The notes under the pieces: model-generated
Told to the model about the DNA's origin: nothing
The model's database searches: none
What the model saw: the letters and a program-made list of their open reading frames with translations, nothing else
In this document: positions 17,243 to 24,987 of the stretch, one piece after another
How the letters are laid out: every line of letters starts with the position of its first letter
How positions within the stretch are numbered: the stretch's first letter is position 1
Made by a program: the position numbers and the translations under genes
Assembly (NCBI GenBank): GCA_045105775.1
Contig: JBGCDW010000131.1
Coordinates: forward strand, 1 to 26,830
Reading direction: 5' to 3'
From: Aureispira sp045105775
GTDB taxonomy: Bacteria; Bacteroidota; Bacteroidia; Chitinophagales; Saprospiraceae
DNA length: 26,830 nucleotides

Positions 17243-17938
17243 TTATTTCAATTTAGCAATAGGTACTCCAGGGCTACAAGTTGTTGCTGTTGTAATACTT
17301 TTCATGTATATACCTTTGGCAGAAGATGGCTTCATCTTTGTCAAGGTGTTCAACACTTCCGTAGCATTATCTACCAATTTTTCAGAGCTAAATGACACAC
17401 GTCCAATTGGAGTGTGTACAATACCATATTTGTCTACACGGAAAGATGTCTTTCCTTTTTTGATAGAGCTAATAGCATCACCAAGGTTTTGCCCCCCTGC
17501 TACTACTGTTCCAGATTTAGGGTTTGGCATTAAACCACGAGGCCCTAATATTCTACCTAGACGACCAAGCTTTGGCATTACATTCGCCATTGCGACAATT
17601 ACATCAATATCTAACCAGCCACCTTGCATTTTTTCTAGATATTCATCTAGTCCAACATAGTCGGCGCCAGCAGCTTTAGCCTCTTCCTCTTTGTCTGGTG
17701 TACAAAGTGCTAACACTTTTTTCTCTTTACCAGTACCATGAGGCAAAGTGATCGTTCCACGAAGGTTTTGATCAGCTTTACGAGGATCTACACCCAAACG
17801 GATGTGAAGATCAACAGATGCATCGTATTTCGCAATATTGACCTCTTTTACAAGAGCCATTGCTTCCTCTAGGGAATAGAGCTTATCCGCTTCAATTTTC
17901 TTTTCAGCTTCTGCTCTTTTCTTACTAACTTTTCCCAT
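17243..17938 (-). CDS. rplA: 50S ribosomal protein L1
   Basis: This 231-residue L1 stalk protein moves deacylated tRNA out of the E site. It carries the family signature GRILGPRGLMPNPKSGTV. The N-terminal helix is highly charged (KVSKKRAEAEKKIEADKLYSLEEA). The length is normal. It follows rplK with a 102-bp gap that contains a small bulged hairpin (about 17960-17987). In E. coli L1 is the translational repressor of the rplK-rplA message. Confidence 0.98.
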   Translation of the reverse strand: MGKVSKKRAEAEKKIEADKLYSLEEAMALVKEVNIAKYDASVDLHIRLGVDPRKADQNLRGTITLPHGTGKEKKVLALCTPDKEEEAKAAGADYVGLDEYLEKMQGGWLDIDVIVAMANVMPKLGRLGRILGPRGLMPNPKSGTVVAGGQNLGDAISSIKKGKTSFRVDKYGIVHTPIGRVSFSSEKLVDNATEVLNTLTKMKPSSAKGIYMKSITTATTCSPGVPIAKLK

Positions 17939-18040
17939 TTTAATAATTAAATTTTCTACGTAGATACCTGAGGTTTTGGTAATCTACTTTTGAATAGAAT
18001 TGTTTAGCAGCCTTTTAATACTGCAACATTTACATAGTTA

Positions 18041-18484
18041 CTAAGCTTCCCAAGGAGCTGCTCCAGTGACGTTAATTCCCATACTTCGCGCTGTCCCTGC
18101 TACCATCTTCATTCCTGATTCAACGGTAAAACAGTTTAAGTCAGCCATCTTGCCCTCCGCAATTTCCTTTACTTGATCCCAAGTAACTGAACCTACTTTG
18201 TTACGATTTGACTGATCAGAACCACTTTTAAGACCAGCAGCATTCAATAACTGAACGGCAGCTGGAGGGGTTTTGATAACGAATGAAAAAGACTTGTCTT
18301 TGAATACAGTAATGATGACAGGCAATACTTGTCCCATTTTGTCTTGTGTATCTGCGTTAAAACGCTTACAAAACTCCATGATGTTCACACCTTTAGCACC
18401 TAAAGCAGGTCCTACTGGTGGTGCTGGATTCGCTTGTCCTCCTTTTACTTGTAACTTGATAAACGTTTCGACTTCTTTTGCCAT
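18041..18484 (-). CDS. rplK: 50S ribosomal protein L11
   Basis: L11 forms the GTPase-associated centre with 23S rRNA and is needed for RelA-type stringent sensing. The protein has 147 residues, beginning MAKEVETFIKLQVKGGQANP with PPVGPALGAKGVNIMEFC and ending ARSMGINVTGAAPWEA. All family blocks are present. It starts 13 bp after nusG, so it is almost certainly on the same transcript. Confidence 0.98.
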   Translation of the reverse strand: MAKEVETFIKLQVKGGQANPAPPVGPALGAKGVNIMEFCKRFNADTQDKMGQVLPVIITVFKDKSFSFVIKTPPAAVQLLNAAGLKSGSDQSNRNKVGSVTWDQVKEIAEGKMADLNCFTVESGMKMVAGTARSMGINVTGAAPWEA

Positions 18485-18497
18485 TACTTACAAATAT

Positions 18498-19073
18498 TTA
18501 AGAGTTTTTTTCAACTTGCATAAAGTTTAATTCGACTTCAGTTTCTCTACCAAATACCTTTGTAATAATTGTCAATTTTTTCTTTTCTTCATTAACAATC
18601 TTAACAACACCAGGAAAATCTTTGAAAGGCCCATCAGTTACCTTTACATCCTCTCCTACTAAGAAAGGATCGGCCATAGATTCTCCAGTTTCTGAAGATT
18701 GATCGACTTTACTTAAAATTCTGGTAATTTCGTGATCACGCATTGGAATAGGATTTTTCTTTCCTAAAAAGTGAATCACGTCTTTGATAGCGGTCATCCC
18801 CTGTATGACATTGCCATTGAGGGATGATTTCATACCGGTGGGTGTGTTTCTTACAACAGCTTCAACAAGAATGTATCCTGGAGTTAGTGTACGTTCTTGA
18901 ATGACTTTTTTACCATTTCGGATTTTGTATACCTTTTCTGTAGGAACGATAATATTAGGAACAAGTTCTCTCCAGCCACTGCGATCTATTTCTAAATCTA
19001 GGCGCTCTTTGATTTTGCGCTCCTTATTAGACACTACCCTTAAGCAGTACCATTTGGTTTCTACGTCACCCAT
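18498..19073 (-). CDS. nusG: Transcription termination/antitermination protein NusG
   Basis: NusG binds the RNA polymerase clamp and links it to Rho or the ribosome. The protein has 191 residues. The N-terminal NGN domain begins KWYCLRVVSNKERKIKERL and contains TPGYILVEAVV. The C-terminal KOW domain is FLVGEDVKVTDGPFKDFPGVV. The typical Bacteroidota extension lies between the two domains (GMTAIKDVIHFLGKKNPIPM, then the DHEITRIL segment). It is placed between secE and rplK, as in most bacteria. Confidence 0.97.
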   Translation of the reverse strand: MGDVETKWYCLRVVSNKERKIKERLDLEIDRSGWRELVPNIIVPTEKVYKIRNGKKVIQERTLTPGYILVEAVVRNTPTGMKSSLNGNVIQGMTAIKDVIHFLGKKNPIPMRDHEITRILSKVDQSSETGESMADPFLVGEDVKVTDGPFKDFPGVVKIVNEEKKKLTIITKVFGRETEVELNFMQVEKNS

Positions 19074-19106
19074 TTTTGCCTAATTTAATTAACTGTTGTA
19101 ATTGTA

Positions 19107-19277
19107 TTAATATAAAAGACCTAATACATTAACCCAAATTACGTCCATTAATGCAACTAGGCAAGCTAAGAATACAGAACCTGCAATAACTACTACTGTA
19201 GTTTTTTGCAATTCACCCCAAGTTGGCCAAGTGACCTCCTCGGTTAGTTCTTTCATGCTTCTTTTGATATAATCCAT
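19107..19277 (-). CDS. secE: Preprotein translocase subunit SecE
   Basis: This is the small essential subunit of the SecYEG channel. Starting at the ATG of 19275-19277 it has 56 residues: an amphipathic helix (DYIKRSMKELTEEVTWPTW) and one transmembrane helix (TTVVVIAGSVFLACLVALMD). The conserved TWPT turn is present. An upstream in-frame ATG at 19308-19310 would overlap the 3' end of tRNA-Trp by three bases and add eleven residues. The inner start fits the family, which usually begins a few residues before YIK, and leaves the tRNA free. The single helix is usual for Bacteroidota. Confidence 0.93.
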   Translation of the reverse strand: MDYIKRSMKELTEEVTWPTWGELQKTTVVVIAGSVFLACLVALMDVIWVNVLGLLY

Positions 19278-19307
19278 TATTACTGGTATGAATTCTGATA
19301 AAAATTG

Positions 19308-19380
19308 CACGGGTGGAGAGACTCGAACTCCCAGCCCTCGGTTTTGGAGACCGATGCTCTACCAATTGAGCTACACCCGT
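19308..19380 (-). tRNA. tRNA-Trp (CCA)
   Basis: On the - strand a full cloverleaf forms. The acceptor stem ACGGGTG pairs with CACCCGT, the anticodon loop CTCCAAA is flanked by TCGGT/ACCGA, and the T arm contains GTTCGAGTC. The discriminator is G; the full CCA end is not encoded. It lies between tuf and secE, 30 bases before the secE start. Confidence 0.96.
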
Positions 19381-19384
19381 AAAT

Positions 19385-19416
19385 AGAGGGTTAAGCAAGT
19401 CATTACTTAACCCTCT
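19385..19416 (-). promoter_or_regulatory. Hairpin between tuf and tRNA-Trp
   Basis: AGAGGGTTAAG (19385-19395) pairs perfectly with CTTAACCCTCT (19406-19416). On the - strand it is followed only by ATTT before the tRNA starts, so it is more likely an RNase processing or 3'-end signal for the tuf mRNA than a full terminator. Confidence 0.55.
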
Positions 19417-19443
19417 TATATTATTTAGACAATTAAGTCTATC

Positions 19444-20631
19444 TTAGTCTAAGATTTCAGTAACCTGACCAGCACCTACTGTACGACCACCTTCACGGAT
19501 AGCAAAACGCAATCCTTTCTCCATAGCGATAGGAGCGATCAATTCTACAGTAATTGTCAAGTTATCACCTGGCATTACCATTTCTACATTTTCAGGTAGA
19601 GCAATAGCACCAGTTACATCCGTTGTACGGAAATAAAACTGTGGGCGGTAACCGTTGAAGAAAGGCTTGTGACGGCCACCTTCATCTTTACCTAATACAT
19701 ATACTTCACAAGTGAATTTTGTGTGAGGCTTAACAGAGTCTGGCTTACAAATAACCATTCCTCTCTTAAGAGCCGTTTTCTCAATACCACGTAGTAATAA
19801 ACCAGCATTGTCACCAGCTTCACCACGATCCAAGATCTTACGGAACATCTCAACACCTGTTACAGTAGAAGTTAATTTTGCACCATCTTCCATGAAACCA
19901 ATGATGTCTACAGTATCTCCTGTATTGATAACACCACGCTCAATACGACCAGTAGCAACAGTACCACGACCAGTAATAGAGAATACATCCTCGATAGGCA
20001 TCAAGAAAGGCTTATCTACATCACGCTCAGGCAATGGAATATCAGCATCAACAGCAGCCATCAATTCATTGATTTGAGCTACAGCGTCAGCATCTCCTTC
20101 TAATGCTTTCAAAGCAGAACCTTGAATTACAGAACAATCTTCGAATCCGTAAGACTCCAAAATTTCTGTAGCTTCCATTTCTACCAACTCCAACATTTCT
20201 GGGTCGTCTACCAAGTCAACTTTGTTCATGAAAACAACGATCTTAGGTACACCTACCTGACGAGCCAATAAGATGTGCTCGCGAGTTTGAGGCATAGGGC
20301 CATCAGTAGCCGCTACTACCAAGATAGCACCGTCCATTTGAGCAGCACCAGTTACCATGTTTTTCACATAATCGGCGTGACCAGGACAGTCAACGTGTGC
20401 ATAGTGACGATTAACAGTTTCATACTCTACGTGAGCAGTGTTAATAGTGATACCACGTTCTTTTTCCTCAGGAGCAGAATCAATAGTAGTGTAATCTTTT
20501 TTCTCAGCAAGACCAGCCTCTGCTAGAACATTAGTTATTGCAGCAGTAAGAGTGGTCTTACCATGATCCACGTGTCCAATTGTACCAATATTTACGTGGG
20601 GCTTCGAGCGATCAAACGTTTCTTTAGCCAT
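19444..20631 (-). CDS. tuf: Elongation factor Tu
   Basis: EF-Tu is the GTPase that brings aminoacyl-tRNA to the ribosome. The protein has 395 residues. The G1 loop is GHVDHGKT (19-26). G3 is DCPGH and G4 is NKVD. The switch I region contains EEKERGITINTAHVEYE. Domain 2 holds GRGTVATGRIERG, and domain 3 ends GGRTVGAGQVTEILD. All expected motifs are intact. It sits between tRNA-Thr(GGT) and tRNA-Trp, the position of tufB in E. coli. No second tuf is in the window. Confidence 0.99.
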   Translation of the reverse strand: MAKETFDRSKPHVNIGTIGHVDHGKTTLTAAITNVLAEAGLAEKKDYTTIDSAPEEKERGITINTAHVEYETVNRHYAHVDCPGHADYVKNMVTGAAQMDGAILVVAATDGPMPQTREHILLARQVGVPKIVVFMNKVDLVDDPEMLELVEMEATEILESYGFEDCSVIQGSALKALEGDADAVAQINELMAAVDADIPLPERDVDKPFLMPIEDVFSITGRGTVATGRIERGVINTGDTVDIIGFMEDGAKLTSTVTGVEMFRKILDRGEAGDNAGLLLRGIEKTALKRGMVICKPDSVKPHTKFTCEVYVLGKDEGGRHKPFFNGYRPQFYFRTTDVTGAIALPENVEMVMPGDNLTITVELIAPIAMEKGLRFAIREGGRTVGAGQVTEILD

Positions 20632-20709
20632 GGTTAGTCTAGATAAATTAAAATGATTGTAAAATATTTTTCTGGTAAAATAGAAATACTACTTTTCTGT
20701 CAAGTTCAT

Positions 20710-20784
20710 TGGAGCCAACGAGCAGAATTGAACTGCCGACCCCCACCTTACCAAGGTGGTGCTCTACCCCTGAGCTACGTTGGC
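20710..20784 (-). tRNA. tRNA-Thr (GGT)
   Basis: On the - strand the acceptor stem GCCAACG pairs with CGTTGGC. The anticodon loop TTGGTAA with stem CCACC/GGTGG gives anticodon GGT (reads ACC/ACU). CCA is encoded (20710-20712). It is the last tRNA before tuf. Confidence 0.96.
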
Positions 20785-20821
20785 AAAATTGTCAAAAAAT
20801 TAATAATTCTTATAAACAAAC

Positions 20822-20844
20822 AAAGGGAATGAACCATTCCCTTT
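20822..20844 (-). terminator. Hairpin between tRNA-Gly and tRNA-Thr(GGT)
   Basis: AAAGGGAAT (20822-20830) pairs with ATTCCCTTT (20836-20844) with a 5-base loop. On the - strand the T-rich tail TTTGTTTGTTTATAAG follows. It may act as a partial terminator or a tRNA processing signal, since tuf lies downstream. Confidence 0.5.
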
Positions 20845-20860
20845 TGTCGGTTAATATTTG

Positions 20861-20933
20861 AGCGGGAGACGAGACTCGAACCCGCGACCGTTAGCTTGGA
20901 AGGCTAATGCTCTACCAACTGAGCTACTCCCGC
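20861..20933 (-). tRNA. tRNA-Gly (TCC)
   Basis: On the - strand the acceptor stem GCGGGAG pairs with CTCCCGC. The anticodon loop CTTCCAA, flanked by TTAGC/GCTAA, gives TCC (reads GGA/GGG). The discriminator is T; CCA is not encoded. Confidence 0.96.
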
Positions 20934-20949
20934 ATTAAAGCGAACATTG

Positions 20950-21032
20950 TGGGGGTGGTAGGACTCGAACCTACTCAGTCATAGACACCAGATTTACAGT
21001 CTGGCCCGGCTCTCCAACTCCGGCGCACCCCC
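20950..21032 (-). tRNA. tRNA-Tyr (GTA)
   Basis: On the - strand the acceptor stem GGGGGTG pairs with CACCCCC. The anticodon arm CAGACTGTAAATCTG gives GTA. The long variable arm, as in bacterial class II tRNA-Tyr, accounts for the 83-base length. CCA is not encoded. Confidence 0.96.
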
Positions 21033-21096
21033 TTCTCAGCAGCATTTAATTATACTACTGATGAATGTATTTTCCTTTCGCGTTAATTTTCCTATT

Positions 21097-21173
21097 TGGA
21101 GCCGATAGAGGGACTCGAACCCACGACCTGCTGATTACAAATCAGCTGCTCTAGCCAGCTGAGCTATATCGGC
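21097..21173 (-). tRNA. tRNA-Thr (TGT)
   Basis: On the - strand the acceptor stem GCCGATA pairs with TATCGGC. The anticodon arm CTGATTTGTAATCAG gives TGT (reads ACA/ACG). CCA is encoded (21097-21099). It is the first tRNA of the cluster, downstream of a good promoter. Confidence 0.96.
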
Positions 21174-21236
21174 TTAAAAAGGTAATACACTGTTTTTTCA
21201 AATTGCTTACAAGTTGTTGTTCCATCTAAGCGAATG

Positions 21237-21267
21237 CAAATATACCACCTTTTTTCTTTTTGCAAAA
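21237..21267 (-). promoter_or_regulatory. Bacteroidota-type promoter of the tRNA/tuf cluster
   Basis: On the - strand TTTTG (21267-21263) precedes TATATTTG (21244-21237) by 18 bases. The latter is a perfect match to the Bacteroidota -7 consensus TAnnTTTG, and the former fits the -33 TTTG box. Transcription would start near 21230, about 55 bases before tRNA-Thr(TGT), in the gap after hpf. Confidence 0.7.
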
Positions 21268-21298
21268 CTTTTTAGAAAAAAAAACGCATTTTTTTTGA

Positions 21299-21592
21299 TT
21301 ATTTTTTTTGCTCCTTGTATTTGATGAGTTGGCGGCGCAATGAAGAGGTGCCTAAATCAACGGATTCTTCAAAGGATTTGCTTGTTTCTTTTACTATTAG
21401 GGTAGATCCAGGGACATTAACCTTAATTTCCGCAATTTTATCCTGAACCTGTCCTGTTTTTTCGAGCTTGAGAAAAACATCTGTACTAACTATGTTGTCA
21501 TAGAAGGTTTCTAGTTTTGCTAACTTCTTATCAATAAAATCAAATAATTTAGCATCAGCATCAAAATTAACAGCTTGCTTACGAATTTCCAT
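21299..21592 (-). CDS. hpf: Ribosome hibernation promoting factor (HPF/RaiA family)
   Basis: HPF binds the decoding centre of idle 30S subunits and helps form inactive 100S ribosomes. The 97-residue protein is the short form without the C-terminal dimerisation domain of long HPF. It begins EIRKQAVNFDADAKLFDFI, contains the FYDNIVSTDVFLKLE strand, KIAEIKVNVPGSTLIVKE and the SFEESVDLGTSSLRRQLIKYK end, where the family is strongly conserved. It is the first gene of the - strand block, ahead of the tRNAs and tuf. It probably has its own promoter in the upstream AT-rich gap, since a separate promoter lies between it and the tRNAs. Confidence 0.92.
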   Translation of the reverse strand: MEIRKQAVNFDADAKLFDFIDKKLAKLETFYDNIVSTDVFLKLEKTGQVQDKIAEIKVNVPGSTLIVKETSKSFEESVDLGTSSLRRQLIKYKEQKK

Positions 21593-21963
21593 AGGCTACT
21601 TTTTGTGTGTGAAGTAAATAATAGTTACAAACATTTTTTGCACATTCCCTACTTGATACTTAAAAGCAAAGGACTGCAATATTTGTTTTCAACTATTTAT
21701 ATAGTATGTAAAAAAATATTGAACACACTTATTTGTGTATCTTCCATTAATAGAAAAGGTATCTCAAATTTTATATTTTGTTGTTCAACAATGTTTACGA
21801 GTTTCGTTAAAAATTGTTGGTTAATTCTTTATAAACTTAATGTTAAATTGCTGTATTTCCAAATTTGCAAACGTTATTTATTAGGACTATTTTTTTATTT
21901 ATAAAGGGGTCTTACTGTCAGGTCTCCACACTTATTTTATTCACGAATTTACTTTTCTAAATT
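21593..21963. other. AT-rich divergent intergenic region, no gene
   Basis: These 371 bp separate the divergent hpf and lptC genes. Open frames here are AT-rich and have no recognisable protein features. Promoters for both genes should lie here, but I find no perfect TAnnTTTG box on either strand; the nearest is CAAATTTG before lptC with one mismatch. No stable hairpin stands out. Confidence 0.5.
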
Positions 21964-22530
21964 ATGAAAATCACTACCTTTTGCTTATCAATAGTCGTTA
22001 TTTTTTTCTTCTTACTTGCTTGTGATAGTGGAGAATTAAAAGACTTGGAAGATATTCAATTAGAGGATGAAGTAGGCATAGAGCGCGCAGAGGGGGTTGA
22101 ATTACTCTACAGTGATTCGGCTGTTGTACGTGTTGCCATCAATGCTCCTACGCTTTTGCGTTATATAGCACGCGATACGCCCAAGCAGGTGTTTCCAGAT
22201 GGAGTTGATGCCGATTTTTTTAATGAACACCAACAGCAAACCAGTAAAATGGTTGCTAACTATGCCGAACAGTTTCAAAAAGAGCAAAAGGTTTATTTGA
22301 GGGATGATGTAAAAATTTGGAATACACGCGATGAATTGCTAGAAACAGAGGAATTGGTTTGGAACAAGTCCGAAAAAACCATTCATTCTACCAAAAGAGT
22401 TCGCATTACGACCCCCACTCAAATCATTAATGGGGTTGGCTTCAAATCCAATTTGGATTTTACAGAGTGGGAAATGTACAAAATGACAGGTACGATGGAG
22501 CAAAAAAACATGGTCGAAACTCCTTTTTAA
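21964..22530 (+). CDS. lptC: LPS export lipoprotein LptC
   Basis: LptC passes lipopolysaccharide from the LptBFG transporter to the LptA bridge in the periplasm. The 188-residue protein begins with a lipoprotein signal (lipobox LLAC, Cys20), as is common for Bacteroidota LptC, which are often lipid-anchored. The body matches the LptC/DUF1239 fold pattern. It has an acidic linker, then VELLYSDSAVVRVAINAPTL, KQVFPDGVDADFF, VYLRDDVKIWNTRDELLETE, ELVWNKSEKTIHSTKRVRIT and GVGFKSNLDFTEW. It is not next to other lpt genes here. The convergent amidase gene ends 13 bp away, and no terminator is visible between them. Confidence 0.9.
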   Translation: MKITTFCLSIVVIFFFLLACDSGELKDLEDIQLEDEVGIERAEGVELLYSDSAVVRVAINAPTLLRYIARDTPKQVFPDGVDADFFNEHQQQTSKMVANYAEQFQKEQKVYLRDDVKIWNTRDELLETEELVWNKSEKTIHSTKRVRITTPTQIINGVGFKSNLDFTEWEMYKMTGTMEQKNMVETPF

Positions 22531-22543
22531 GTGCGTGTTTTCT

Positions 22544-23716
22544 TTAATAATCCTTCATCAAGCCCTCTTCCAACCAATCCGCTATAGCTTGACGGTTGCT
22601 AGGATATAAAATTCGTTTTTGGTCATTGGGGTTTTGAATGTTGCCAATTTCTATAAAAACAGGCAAGGGTTTTACTTCTCGCAGCATGTGCAAATCTCTG
22701 GGAGTAACCACACCATGATATTCACCAGATTTTCGATTGACAGCATACTTTTTCTTCATAGTCTGGTGCAGTTTGTACGCAAGATTTTTGCCTGCATTGC
22801 TGGTGGGGTAATGATAAAAGAACAAATCAATGCGCTTAGACTTTACTCTAGAGTCCACATGAATTTCTATCAAACGCTGATAAGTAATGCCTCTGGCTCT
22901 GTTTTTTTCATACAATTCATTAACAATATCTGAGCGCTGATACAGACGCGGTTTTTGGGAAACGGGAATCACATTATTGGGCCAACAACGCTCATCCATG
23001 TCGGATTTTAGGTATTCTGTATTTCTAATTCCATCATTCTTATCCCTAACAATTAAATAAACAATAGCACCATGTTCGATTAAATTGCGCGCCAAACGCA
23101 ATGAAACATCATACGCATATTCATCCTCACATAAGTGTTTCCCTTGGTATTTGCCCATAGCTCCTGGATCGGGGCCTCCATGTCCTGACACAATGTAATA
23201 TACGGCACCAGCCAAATCTTTGTCCTTTAAGGGGACATTAGCATATTTTTTTCCAAAAATGGGAAAATTTCGATTGGTCGGCACAAATCGGGTAACATCC
23301 TTGGGACAATATTTCAAATCATGGGGCACCCACAATTCACAGGTCCCTCTTCTAAAATCGCTACTTTTTAGGCCCATCTCGACCATCAAATCATTGTAGC
23401 GTTCAATTTGTTTGGCCGTTTGCCAATCCTTGATATTGGCCGTAGAGCGAATAGATTTTTGGTTGTATTTGTATTGGCGAATGGGCAATTTATAGGTTTT
23501 GCCCAATTGAATAACCGCATTTGTTTTGAGGCCATTGATTTTATAAAACTGCGCCAAGGCACAAGAATTCTTATCTATTCTATAACGACTGAGCAATACA
23601 TATACCCCATCTCCTTGTTGGGCAACTGTTTTGATATAAACAGGTTTGGTTTGAGCAGAAAGTAAAGTGGTCGTAAAAAGTGTAGTTGCGAAAAGAGCCA
23701 AATGCCAAAAGTTCAT
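22544..23716 (-). CDS. N-acetylmuramoyl-L-alanine amidase (Amidase_3) with LysM-like domain
   Basis: This exported zinc amidase cleaves the MurNAc-L-Ala bond of peptidoglycan. From the ATG at 23714-23716 it has 390 residues with a signal peptide (about 1-22, ends LLSAQ). A divergent LysM-like region lies at ~25-80 (GDGVYVLLSRY, LAQFYKINGL, IQLGKTYKLPI). The Amidase_3 domain follows from ~170, with SGHGGPDPGA (zinc ligand His179), LCEDEYAYDVSLRLA (Glu ligand at 197 or 199), IEIHVDS (His286) and FIEIGNIQNPND (catalytic Glu356). The open frame extends 43 codons upstream, but that stretch is not signal-like. No AmiA/B/C-type autoinhibitory helix was identified. Confidence 0.88.
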   Translation of the reverse strand: MNFWHLALFATTLFTTTLLSAQTKPVYIKTVAQQGDGVYVLLSRYRIDKNSCALAQFYKINGLKTNAVIQLGKTYKLPIRQYKYNQKSIRSTANIKDWQTAKQIERYNDLMVEMGLKSSDFRRGTCELWVPHDLKYCPKDVTRFVPTNRNFPIFGKKYANVPLKDKDLAGAVYYIVSGHGGPDPGAMGKYQGKHLCEDEYAYDVSLRLARNLIEHGAIVYLIVRDKNDGIRNTEYLKSDMDERCWPNNVIPVSQKPRLYQRSDIVNELYEKNRARGITYQRLIEIHVDSRVKSKRIDLFFYHYPTSNAGKNLAYKLHQTMKKKYAVNRKSGEYHGVVTPRDLHMLREVKPLPVFIEIGNIQNPNDQKRILYPSNRQAIADWLEEGLMKDY

Positions 23717-24010
23717 GTGTTGTCTATAATTGTCGTTTTCCTTACTTTTTATACTTTTGTGAGAAAAACTAATAAGGGAATTTTTTAAAATATAGGGTGC
23801 AATGTTTATTGTTGCCAAAATCAATAAGGCTTGAAAATAAGGCAATTCTTACACCTATACTAACCTTATCTACTACAAAATTGTACCAAGCAAAAATTTC
23901 ATCGACCTTACTAGACCAACAAAAACGGATTGCTTACCTTTGGGACAACCATTTGATCGTTACATTTTGTACGTCATCAAATCTAATTTACTTATAACAA
24001 AACGCTCTGT
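23717..24010. other. Divergent gap between amidase and DUF368 genes
   Basis: No gene is supported in these 294 bp. TACCTTTG at 23935-23942 is a perfect TAnnTTTG -7 box on the + strand, placed ahead of the DUF368 gene, but there is no TTTG at the expected -33 distance. It is therefore only a weak promoter candidate for the DUF368-ATPase-HNH transcript. Confidence 0.45.
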
Positions 24011-24976
24011 ATGCCAAGTCAACCCTCTACCAAAAAAGATACTTCCAAAACTTATTTGCTCACCTTTTTTAAAGGTATGGGAATGGGTGCTGCTGATGTT
24101 GTTCCTGGCGTTTCGGGAGGCACCGTCGCTTTTATTACAGGAATTTATGCCCGTTTGTTGGCGGCCATCAAATCTGTAAACGTCACAGCACTCCGCTTGT
24201 TGTTCCAAAAGGGATTTAAAGCAGCATGGGAGCATGTAGATGGTAGTTTTTTGCTCTCTTTGTTTATAGGCATTCTTATTAGTCTGTTTAGTTTGGCCAA
24301 GGGCATTGAATGGTGTTTTACCAATTACCCTCAGTTGTTGTGGGCCTTTTTCTTTGGGCTGATTATCGCTTCTAGCATTTATATTATTCGACAAGTGGAT
24401 CGATGGAATCTGCCTGCCATATTGGGTTTGATAGTTGGTGGTGCTGTGGCTTATACCATCACTGTATTGGCACCAGCCGAAGCCCCCAATGAATATTGGA
24501 TGGTCTTTTTGGCGGGTTGTATTGCTATTTCGGCCATGATTTTGCCAGGCATTTCGGGAAGTTTTATTTTGTTGCTTATGGGCATGTATCGGCATGTATT
24601 GGCTGCGGCCAATGATCGCAATATTCCTTTTCTACTCGTATTTATGGCAGGCTGTGTGATTGGCTTGCTCTTGTTTTCCCATTTGCTTTCTTGGACGTTT
24701 AAGAATTATGAAAACTTGACCTTGGCGGTTTTATCGGGCTTTATGCTGGGTTCTATCAAAAAAGTATGGCCTTGGCAAAATGTTACGGCTACGCGTGTGA
24801 ATTCTCATGGCGAGACTGTGCCTTATTTGTATGAGAATGTTTTGCCAAGTGACTATGTAGAGCACCCGCCCTATTTGCTGCTCTGTGTAGGCTTGTGTGT
24901 GCTTGGTTTTGTGGCGGTATTTCTGTTGGAACGCCTTGGAGCACAAGTGGAGGAAGAGACTTTGTTGGACGATTAA
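24011..24976 (+). CDS. DUF368 polyprenyl-phosphate (C55-P) translocase-type membrane protein
   Basis: DUF368 proteins have been linked to recycling undecaprenyl phosphate across the cytoplasmic membrane for cell-wall and glycan synthesis (the PopT family). The protein has 321 residues and about eight hydrophobic segments. The hallmark is a pair of related re-entrant-type motifs, DVVPGVSGGTVAFITGIY (29-46) and MILPGISGSFILLLMGMY (176-193), which points to an internally duplicated, inverted fold. The amidase next door also works on the envelope, although it is on the other strand. The stop codon lies 11 bp before the ATPase gene, so the two could share a transcript, although their functions are probably separate. 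Confidence 0.88.
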   Translation: MPSQPSTKKDTSKTYLLTFFKGMGMGAADVVPGVSGGTVAFITGIYARLLAAIKSVNVTALRLLFQKGFKAAWEHVDGSFLLSLFIGILISLFSLAKGIEWCFTNYPQLLWAFFFGLIIASSIYIIRQVDRWNLPAILGLIVGGAVAYTITVLAPAEAPNEYWMVFLAGCIAISAMILPGISGSFILLLMGMYRHVLAAANDRNIPFLLVFMAGCVIGLLLFSHLLSWTFKNYENLTLAVLSGFMLGSIKKVWPWQNVTATRVNSHGETVPYLYENVLPSDYVEHPPYLLLCVGLCVLGFVAVFLLERLGAQVEEETLLDD

Positions 24977-24987
24977 AAAAGTAGTTT

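Noticed and set aside
19107..19310. Longer secE reading from the ATG at 19308-19310
   Set aside because: It would overlap the 3' end of tRNA-Trp and add eleven residues not typical of the family; the inner ATG at 19275-19277 fits better.
21575..21904. Open frame of 109 codons in the hpf-lptC gap, + strand
   Set aside because: It begins inside hpf, lies in AT-rich DNA and is a Cys/Phe/Ile-rich string with no domain or plausible start site.
23717..23845. N-terminal extension of the amidase frame by 43 codons
   Set aside because: The added residues place a good signal peptide in the middle of the protein. The start at 23716 puts it at the N-terminus.
23960..24595. Long open frame of 211 codons opposite the DUF368 gene
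   Set aside because: It is antisense to a well-conserved gene and has the His/Gln/Asn-rich composition expected of a shadow frame.
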